The notes under the pieces are model-generated. The model worked only from the letters and a program-made list of their open reading frames with translations. It had not been told where the DNA came from and searched no databases. The translations under genes were made by a program, and so were the position numbers. 64,000 nt of DNA, from positions 47,907-111,906 of the forward strand of contig CADBUZ010000008.1 of the NCBI GenBank assembly GCA_902797985.1, read 5' to 3'. Positions 35,801 through 42,700 of the stretch are shown here, piece after piece (position 1 is the stretch's first letter; each line of letters begins with the position of its first letter). Origin of the DNA: an uncultured bacterium. Its GTDB lineage: Bacteria > Cyanobacteriota > Vampirovibrionia > Gastranaerophilales > Gastranaerophilaceae.

Positions 35801-38800
35801 CTGCAGAAAAAATTAATATCAATTCTGATGCGAAAGCAAATATGCAAACCATTACAGGTTCTGGTTCCGGAGGTGGACTTGCAGGAATAGGTTTGTCTGC
35901 GGTAAATGATGTCATTAAATACACATTAGAAGCATCATTGGATAATGTTACCGCTAATTTTGATGAAATGAGCGTTGATGCTCATACTGATAATACATAC
36001 AAATTCTCGACTGTTTCCGGTGCAGGCGGCGGAGGTGCAGGTGTAGTAGGTGTTGAAAATGTTAATTACATAAATAATGAAGTTAAAGCTTTTGCTACCG
36101 GTAAATTAACAGGTAATAAGGCAACAGTTAATGCAAAAGATAAAGTAACATTCAAAGATTCATACTCCGGTGTCGCAGGCGGCGGTGGTACAGCAGGTGT
36201 TGGTGTTGCCGTTGAGGTTAACCAAATTACAAGTACAGTTCTTGCATATATTGGCGGCAGTGCTGTGAAAGTAAAAAATATTGATGTCAAAGCAGAAGGT
36301 GAACAAACTTTTGACAGAATAGTTGTTGCCGGATTTGCCGGAGGCGGTATGGGCGGTGGTGCCGGTACTTCTTTAGCAAATGTTCTTGAAACAACTGTTA
36401 AGGCTTATGTTGCTGAAGGTTCAAATATTGGTGAAGATGGTAATTATACAAATACGGTTTCCTTGAATGCAACAAATACAACTAATTTGACCGAAATTCT
36501 CGGTGCTGTTGCCGTAGGTTTTGGCGGCGCAGGTGTTGGTGCAACTGTTGGGGTTAATAAGTTTAAAAACACTGTAGAAGCGTTCACAGGCAAGAATTCA
36601 ACTATTTACTCAAAGGATGTAATTATAAAGGCACAGGCAAATAATAATCTCGGTAAATCAGGCGATCCTTTGATTGCAGTAGCAGGTGCTGCAGGATTGT
36701 ACTTTGGCGGAGCAGGTTCTGTTATGTATAACAGTGTGAAGGATACTGTTAACGCTTATGTGGGTAAAAATAATCATGTATATCTTTCTAATAATGGTAA
36801 ATTAGATGTTAAAGCAACTGATATTACAAAAATATATGATAACATAGGTGCTATTGCAGGCGGTGCAGGTGGTTTAGGTGCTTCAGTTGATTACAATAAT
36901 ATTGAGAATACTGTTGTAGCGTGTGTAAAACCTGATTCTGTGATAAATGGCAGTGCTAATGTATCTATTGTTGCAGATAGTCAAGAAATAGCAGACAATA
37001 TGGCAGTTATTGTCGCAGGTGGTATCGGTTCTTTGACAGGCGGTGTATTATACATATCTGCCGGTAAAAAAGTAGGAAACGCATCATATAAAGATTTATC
37101 AGAAAAGGATAAAGAAGACTTTGAATCCGGTGAAAGACAAGCAAACGATGTTATAACAAAAGCAAATGAAAAAACAGATGGTGCAAATAAAAAATATAAT
37201 GAACAATATAATAAAGTGCTTGACCGAGTTGTTGAAAGTAAAAATACAAAAGATTCGAGAGTACGAAATATTGCAAAGAAAACAGATTCTGACAGTTTAT
37301 ATACAAAATCTGAATATTCAGGTGCAACGGAGAGTGATACAGATAGATCAGGTACAACGTCAGCGTTTATTGACTCAAATGCTACAATTAATGCAAATAA
37401 CCTTACAGTTAATGCAAAAAACAGTGATAATATAGAGTTAAGAACTACAGGTGTTGCAGTAGGCGGTGGTGCAATTGGTGTATCTATTGCAATATCAGAT
37501 AATACAACGACAACAAATGCATTTATTCAAAACGATGCAAAAATAGAGGTCAATTCATTAACGCTTAAAGCAGAATCTAAAGATGATCAACATATCAAGA
37601 CTCTTGGTGTGGCTGTAGGAATTGGCGGTGGGTCAGGCAGTTCTGCCCATATTAAATCTAATAAAACAACAAATGCTTATATAAATAAAAACGCAAAGAT
37701 AAAGACTGTTGGTGATATGTTGATTGCAGCAATTTCTAAATCAGGCACAGATAAGTTGTATGCTGAAGCTATAGGTCACGCCTATGGTGGTGTAGGAGTA
37801 GGGGTATCAGTTGCACATGCTACAAGTAAAGGTGATACAAAAATTGATATTGGGGAAGGAGTAAAACTTTCTTCTGAAAATGGTAATATTACAATAAAAA
37901 CTGATGCTGACGAGTACGCTCACTCTGATGCGTGGGCTGCAGTAGGTGCTTTGGCAGGCGGTTCGGGTGCTGAATCGTATGCAACAGTCGGAAAAAATAC
38001 GACGGTTAATATAGGTAAAGATTTTTCTGCAGTTGTTAATGACAAAACTGAACAGGTAAAAGATGATGACGGCAATGTTATCTCTACAAAAGTATATAAA
38101 CAAGGTAAGATAGATATTATATCTAATGCAAAGAACAATGCCTTTGCCGAATCAAACGGTCGTGCTTATGGTGTTGTATCAGCAGGCGGTACAAAGACAA
38201 GAGCAAAAATTGAACATACATCAGGGGTAACTATAGCTGATGCAGATTCTTCAATGGATTTAAAAGCAAAAGAGATTAATGTTAAATCTTTGGCTGATAA
38301 TAATGTTAAAGCAACAACTTATGCAGGAGCGGGTGCTGCTGTCGGAATTGCAGGCTCAGGTGTTTATTCTGAAATAAGTTCAAATAATAATGTGTATGTT
38401 GGCAGAAACTATAGTATAGATACAGATAAATATACATCTCGTGCAAGCACATGTAATGAATATTTAAGCTATAACAAGTCAAATGCATTTGGTCTTGTTA
38501 CAGGTGCAATTCCGTTAGTTGAGAATAATATTACTTCAACAGTTACAAATAAATCTTATGCAAGTATTGATTCCGCATCTTCTATTGAGGTTGCGGCTGC
38601 AAATGAGATTAAAAAAGAAGGTGTAAACGGTTATGACCTTTATGGCGGTTCAGGTGGTCTTGCTTCCGGTTCAGGCGGATATATTCATGATAATGTAAAA
38701 ATGATTACGGATACCGTTTTCGGTGGAAACAGAGCCGTTGCTCTTGGTAATTATGGTAATGGTGCAATTGATATCAGTGCGTATAATGTTGCAAATATCA

Positions 38801-39696
38801 ATGAAAAAGCTGATTTATATTCACACGCAGGTATTGCCGGTGCGAATTTGACTTCTGAAATCAAGCTTGATGCTGATGCGAAATTAACTGTTTCAAATCA
38901 TGATATCAGGACAAAAGATGACAATATCTCTTATGCGGCAAGGAATGATGCAGATATTTATTCAAAAACTAACGTAGAATCTTATGGCGGTGTGGCAGGT
39001 GCAGGCGGGCATGCAAGTGCTATTGCATCAAAGCTCTCAGCATCAGTTACTTTTGAAAAAGACACTCATTCCACTAGCGGTAGAGATACTAATATCTCTG
39101 CAGTTAGTAACAAGAGTCTTGAATCGTATGTTTATACAAGAACAAGAGGACTTTTCAGTGTCTTGAATGATGAATCAAATGCAAAGAGTCAAAACTCCAG
39201 AGCCTATGTATATATAAACGGTAACGGAGATGATAACGAAGCTACAGGGAATGCAGTTATTACCGCTTTTGATGCAATAAATATTACTGCTCAAAATACT
39301 GCATCAAAAATCAGAGCAGACAGAGATTCAAAAGCATATCAACTATGGGGCATTCCATACACAGGAAAAGGAAATAAAAATACCGAAAATACAATAGCAG
39401 GAGAGATTGTTCTCAATGGTATTTTGAAAAGCGGTTTAGGGTACAATAAATCACTTCATTTAAATATTGACGGTAATCAAGTAGATGAAAACGGTAATGT
39501 TGTAGAAAATGGTAAATACGGTATTTATGCTAAAAAAGAAAAAATCGGAGAAATAAAATCCTCTGATATTCAGGAAGATATTACTGCTTATAAAAATACT
39601 CAGAAAAATATAAAGAATGCTTTTGAAGATTATGAAAAAGAAGTAAAAGAAGAAATTGAAGGGTATAAAGAAGTAATAGAAGATAACTGCAAATGA
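29839..39696 (+). CDS. TpsA filamentous adhesin (haemagglutinin/LktA-like), N-terminal part
   Basis: A 3285-residue N-terminal part of a secreted beta-helical adhesin. A signal peptide (ends near SIVVFGA) is followed by the TPS secretion domain, residues ~35-290, with FSKFNVDKGDIVNLHL, FANPHGFVIGKDGVFNVGSL and repeated short beta strands. The rest is beta-helix repeats. From residue ~1730 to ~2400 there are about a dozen units of ~55 residues with Gly-rich cores such as AGGGGTAGVGVAVEVNQITSTV and GFGGAGVGATVGVNKFKNTV, resembling LktA-type filamentous adhesins. The end is coiled coil (YEKEVKEEIEGYKEVIEDN). The frame breaks at 39696; the remaining protein continues in another frame from 39680. 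Confidence 0.9.
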   Translation: MNMLSQIYKFKRLVALFLVTVFCFSNTSIVVFGATITKYDNLPTNTTIEKDTAKAIWNIQTTTTAKGGTIGVNTFSKFNVDKGDIVNLHLINSQNKLVNLVFDNSASQINGIVNSFKGGQIGGNVLFANPHGFVIGKDGVFNVGSLTLMTPKEDVMKKIFEGNIPKDDNVDKLITFKFGKDNYYVGTTDDGTQKLEMVPAKITIDGKINSAGGIDIMNGGRDITIGKDAELNANMSFTSDANGENVVASVGTAPSVTSTFETAMNDGKGITLISQNNSNNKDYLSAIVNVEGKVHANGGNVIAQTEIYAVDKENSGSGLEDVSASLINVKNGADVSGSDVTLRALAKPDSYDKNIMGLDTNVAIATLGLTAIFEYLIDKYVHLGDLSTKVTIDSGAKINADRNATFYAKSDIPISVNFIDKASPTVAFNYTDLDIVNEVRVKSGADITAGNNLVVQAVTALNCSSNASSTNIVDLSVLSEIERFNINKIHEAIGKNGSYALSWVDIDAVNRAIIEQGVNLNVTKDINVLASMVRDVSVKTKNGWIPLIDHNRGMIGVAAAVADVDSTNEAIMNADANIDGSLIVNADYVGKLNQSVSGSSVSQGEDGEFGMGGKVVKGIFKFITLGKVFETWGDLIDKGFDKIGGNSKERMVATFGKIQIAGGLNVAMDDAKNYAYVGDSENNIKPVINAKTVVVGSTLEDHKSHITSSAGAKNGETSIAGAVAINIKNLDADAKAYGDFTLSGGSMFSDPNKEECALIVRSKTDVERPSGLDPLWAELDILGIKTYEKTKDKTITDVNSTNVDDYLNKLGVGKNLQEDIDQKFSLRNLLKVFDYINANGGMSGFFQTFAQSTSSAKSKDTDTNAWAGAFAVTTSKINTNAELVGGSVVNLTGANPVKNSVLIDATTNSTMMVGSSLMSLFSLTAIKDGSLIPGGSARDGNATGGAFSVLVHDVNTKSKIGENAVIKTTGSGEAGNVSVLANEDGQFVNIAAGSSAADKSGIAGTVAISVIPESETKASIEQGANVTGKNVTIDATKDDNWYSVIFSFANSSKSVSCGIGSMFFFDTVEAYIKGNVMASGDVLVNAIYDKVFLNVTANIGIAKSSSEDEDGGPNDLIIEDLENDNDSIASSVVHFLDGADDGDSSVSSVDLSHIGGDADSIIEQAQGVGNGHVGGIDKNTYAAAGALLLNVANSNVKAYISDNAKVQSDKNVKVNATSKDQNIEAGVIGTFNGKTGGGATVAFNLNKNNVQSYISNATVDAKNTTEVNAKEDSMLYSFSAGIVQAKDKSGVGVLSLDIQKNDVMAAIKDGAKVNTSAGFDVEDQSVKVGAEFDNYLVKGVGSVSISKYYSAAGAAMDTDASKSTLNAYIKDSDVNASKEVNVSAKEFTKMIDVTAAGAGSKYDSSYSGSIGLYVAKAEINAYMDNAKINKTEGRTNKGADIKVSAEDKYDNITVTGNVTVGKGTTAGGAMRLDIISDKVNAYIKNSDIDSTGDLSVINNCILDSVAVTASGVVSLEENAFGGAIMLIVNDIDQDSYIENSDIVSKTAKLDSDTEFDSIAVTGGVTAAVYETAVGGSVYVAVADNDINNYVKNSNITSTNDISLTTDNKIDGVEVVLSGSGGKGVAVSGAVATLVNNSNSNTEIKSENSDKKNIKSTSGKVLAKGVDDVVFTTVTGSVAISVSSASIGGSISTIVDNSNLNAIVKGVDIASKNGVEVDAYADNLVTAITIGGAGGSGVAASGSINTVVMAGDVVSKIVDSVVNTEGSVTVDSYDKTTIKGGTGGASGSISVGALGASIVTGVINNKVISAIENSRVDSTGNVVVSSLANESIGTQSVPFITIAGGGAAGTAIEGVIDTMVINSTSDAHIKGTKTVESVKYGVKSNGEVKVSSEGNVVLYSAGGAASGGGVAGIGATVHTVVIDKDTLSQSSDTIIDAKNITSLAKEQDDFFTTLISAGGGGTAGVAGVVNTNVITSDVKTGIKNSTLTAAEKININSDAKANMQTITGSGSGGGLAGIGLSAVNDVIKYTLEASLDNVTANFDEMSVDAHTDNTYKFSTVSGAGGGGAGVVGVENVNYINNEVKAFATGKLTGNKATVNAKDKVTFKDSYSGVAGGGGTAGVGVAVEVNQITSTVLAYIGGSAVKVKNIDVKAEGEQTFDRIVVAGFAGGGMGGGAGTSLANVLETTVKAYVAEGSNIGEDGNYTNTVSLNATNTTNLTEILGAVAVGFGGAGVGATVGVNKFKNTVEAFTGKNSTIYSKDVIIKAQANNNLGKSGDPLIAVAGAAGLYFGGAGSVMYNSVKDTVNAYVGKNNHVYLSNNGKLDVKATDITKIYDNIGAIAGGAGGLGASVDYNNIENTVVACVKPDSVINGSANVSIVADSQEIADNMAVIVAGGIGSLTGGVLYISAGKKVGNASYKDLSEKDKEDFESGERQANDVITKANEKTDGANKKYNEQYNKVLDRVVESKNTKDSRVRNIAKKTDSDSLYTKSEYSGATESDTDRSGTTSAFIDSNATINANNLTVNAKNSDNIELRTTGVAVGGGAIGVSIAISDNTTTTNAFIQNDAKIEVNSLTLKAESKDDQHIKTLGVAVGIGGGSGSSAHIKSNKTTNAYINKNAKIKTVGDMLIAAISKSGTDKLYAEAIGHAYGGVGVGVSVAHATSKGDTKIDIGEGVKLSSENGNITIKTDADEYAHSDAWAAVGALAGGSGAESYATVGKNTTVNIGKDFSAVVNDKTEQVKDDDGNVISTKVYKQGKIDIISNAKNNAFAESNGRAYGVVSAGGTKTRAKIEHTSGVTIADADSSMDLKAKEINVKSLADNNVKATTYAGAGAAVGIAGSGVYSEISSNNNVYVGRNYSIDTDKYTSRASTCNEYLSYNKSNAFGLVTGAIPLVENNITSTVTNKSYASIDSASSIEVAAANEIKKEGVNGYDLYGGSGGLASGSGGYIHDNVKMITDTVFGGNRAVALGNYGNGAIDISAYNVANINEKADLYSHAGIAGANLTSEIKLDADAKLTVSNHDIRTKDDNISYAARNDADIYSKTNVESYGGVAGAGGHASAIASKLSASVTFEKDTHSTSGRDTNISAVSNKSLESYVYTRTRGLFSVLNDESNAKSQNSRAYVYINGNGDDNEATGNAVITAFDAINITAQNTASKIRADRDSKAYQLWGIPYTGKGNKNTENTIAGEIVLNGILKSGLGYNKSLHLNIDGNQVDENGNVVENGKYGIYAKKEKIGEIKSSDIQEDITAYKNTQKNIKNAFEDYEKEVKEEIEGYKEVIEDNCK
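35027..36960 (+). repeat. In-gene array of ~165-bp glycine-rich repeats in tpsA
   Basis: About 12 degenerate units, beginning near 35027, 35172, 35363, 35538, 35705, 35855, 36022, 36175, 36330, 36515, 36680 and 36850. Each encodes a glycine-rich core (AGGGGxAGVxxxV) followed by N.I...V.AYI.... and a DNA-variable spacer. The DNA has diverged; the protein pattern is conserved. Confidence 0.75.
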
Positions 39697-39763
39697 TAAT
39701 ATAGAAAAAGATAGAACAACCAAAATAACTCTGGATAATGCCAACATTGATATATCAACAAAA

Positions 39764-42700
39764 TTGGAAAGCGATGATAGTACAAAATTTCAGGAATTTA
39801 AAGATGCATACGGTTCAAAAGATACTAAATTAGATGCTTTAATTAGTGCTAGAGAAGCATACAATTCTGCTGATGCTGAACATAAGAGTGAAAAGCTTGC
39901 TGCATATGAAACTGCAAGAAATGAGTGGAGTGTTCATTATCCGGCTGAATGTAATAGAATAGAAGAGGCTATTAGAACCAACACTTCTAAAATTGTTGAT
40001 TGGAATGCTGATATTATTACAAACAATGGTAAAATTGCAACTTGTAACGATGTAATAGATTTGAATACCAAAAATATAGCTACTGCAAATGCTGATTTAG
40101 TGGCAAAAGAAGCGATTAAAGATGCCGATATTGCAAAATTGCAAGCAAAAATTGATGAATTAGAAGCAAAATATCAAGAAGGAAAATCTATAAATGTTTA
40201 TGCAATAAATGTTGATGATGTAATAATTCGCTCAGGCAAAATAACCTTTAATGGTGATTCGATTTACAACACTCATGTTTCGGGTAACGGTTATATTCAC
40301 TCTCCGGGGGATAATGCATCTATTACTGTTATAAATGATAGCATCAGTAACATGGTATTTAATAAATTGGTTATCAATTCAGGTTTAAGCGGCGGAGTAG
40401 TTGCATCAACTATTCATATTGTCAGAGCAAGCGAGCAAGAATCAATGATAAAAGTATTTAATAGTGTTGATGGAAATGATCCTACCATACCTCTTGATAA
40501 GGAAAGTAATGCAGGGGATATGGTATTCTATGGTAATATCGAAAACCCTAACGGTACTATTCAAATTACAAACTATACAGGTAGTGTTATTACACAAGGA
40601 GGTATTACTGCTAACAAATTGAGTATAAGAGTTCCAAACGGTGCTTATGAACAAAAATATACTGCAAACGAATTTAAAACAGGCGGTAATGATGCTACAG
40701 GCATGATTGTTGTGGGTGAAGACCTTTCTATTGCATCTAAAGTTATAGATATAAATAGTTTAATAAAAAGCGGTACAGAAACTAAACAGGCTGAAATTCC
40801 TGAATTTACAATCAAAAAAGTCGGCGATAATTATTATCAGGTTGTTGATGGTACTGAAACTTTGTTGAAAGAAAGTTCAACTTCAAAAGGGTATTATTAT
40901 TTGCAATTCTTTGATGAAAATAATGATTTAGCTGTTTTGAAAAATATTAAGGCATACTTCAAACCTGCTGATGCTAATGCAACAGGTGATAATATTCAAG
41001 GTGATATATATTTATTTAAGGCAAATATCACAGGTGGAAATATTAATTTGACAGGTAATATTATCAGTACATCTTCAAATGGTAGAATTGAGCTTGTAAA
41101 CGGCTATGGTCAAATAAATGTTGTGAATAACTCATCTTATAATCTTGTAACAAGTTCGTTAAATTCTGATGCAGAAGTAAAAGGTGGTTTAACAATAAAT
41201 GACTTTAAGATAAATACAAAAGAACAATATAGTGCAGGAAGTGGCAGCAGTTCAGGTGTTGGTTCAGCAACAAACGTAGTAGTATCAAGTGTTCCGGATT
41301 ATACAGATTTTGATAATATTAAACAATCTGATTTAACGGAAAATTTCTTAAAAGACCATGCGGGTACGTATACTGCCCATGTTGATGAGAATGGTAATAT
41401 TATAACAACTTCTAAAAACAAAACTGAAGGTAACGGTACTTGGGCTAATAGTCAAAATACTGTCATAAATGGTGATCATATATCCAGAACTACTACATAT
41501 ACACCTGGAGATGATGCATATTATGTAAAAGAGGGCGGAACTTGGAAATATTATTGGAAATACGTTGATCGTTCGTGGATTGTTGAATTGTTTGACGGTA
41601 AGAAATATGAAAAAGTGTGGTATTACGATACTGCAAATCCTGTTTATGATGTGGCAAAAAATCCGATTACAGTTCAATTCTCAGGATTTAGTAAACCTGA
41701 AATAAATATAACTTCTAAAGGTAATGTTATTATGAATAACAGTATCAGTTGTCTTCCGGGAACTGTAAATATCAAATCTGACGGAAATATAACTTCAAAC
41801 AGTTTAGCATATACTATATCAGGTACAAATATTAATCTGACGGCGGGTAGTGCAAGTACAAATAACAAAATTGGTGATTATGATGCTGAATATTCTACGG
41901 TAAAACCTATTCAGGTTATTATGCCTGAGAATGGTTTATTGAATGCAAGAGCAAAAGACATTTATATCAATTATCCAAAATCAGATGTGAGCAACATTGA
42001 TATAAAAGCACATGGCGGTACAGTTTATCTTGCCTCTGATAACGGCACTCTCGATATGAAAGACAAGACAAAATTTGGTATTACTGCGCATGATCTCGAA
42101 CTTAGAGCAGATGTTATTAACCTAAATTCTTCTGATTTGGCAGTGGGTGGAGATTATAATATCACTGCTGATAATTGGATTGTAAGAGCTAAAGATGATA
42201 TTTATATAGATAATAGAGGGGATATAACCGTAAAATATATTGTTTCCGAAAACGGCGGCAAGGTATCCCTGATATCAAGGCACGGCTCTATTATAGCCGG
42301 TGCAACGGGTGCTTACAGTGATTATAACATTCACGCATCAGATGTTTTGTTGTCGGCAACAAACGGTAAAATAGGTACGTTTGAAAATCCGTTGAAATTT
42401 GCAAATACTGCAACTTATAATGTTTTAGCCAAAGAAAATGTGTATTTGACCTCAAATGCCAAAATGTATATAGATAGAGTTACATCTGTTGATGGCGGGG
42501 TCGAATTAAAAGCAAAATTCGGTATTATAGCATCAGATATCACTACAGATAAAAACGGTAAGGCATTCACATACAGGTACGAAGATGAAGTTATAGACGG
42601 TAAAACAATTACAAATGCTATTCCTGTATACTATGACGGAACAGATGTTCCTGCAGATAAACTTAGAGTATATAATATATCTTCCGTAAATGATGTGTAT

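Noticed and set aside
35619..36290. Minus-strand open frames inside tpsA rich in Pro and Ala
   Set aside because: They are the complement of glycine-rich repeat codons (GGN/GCN) and follow the tpsA codon pattern.
39680..39764. Programmed frameshift in tpsA
   Set aside because: No slippery heptamer or strong downstream stem is visible at the junction; a one-base insertion explains it more simply.
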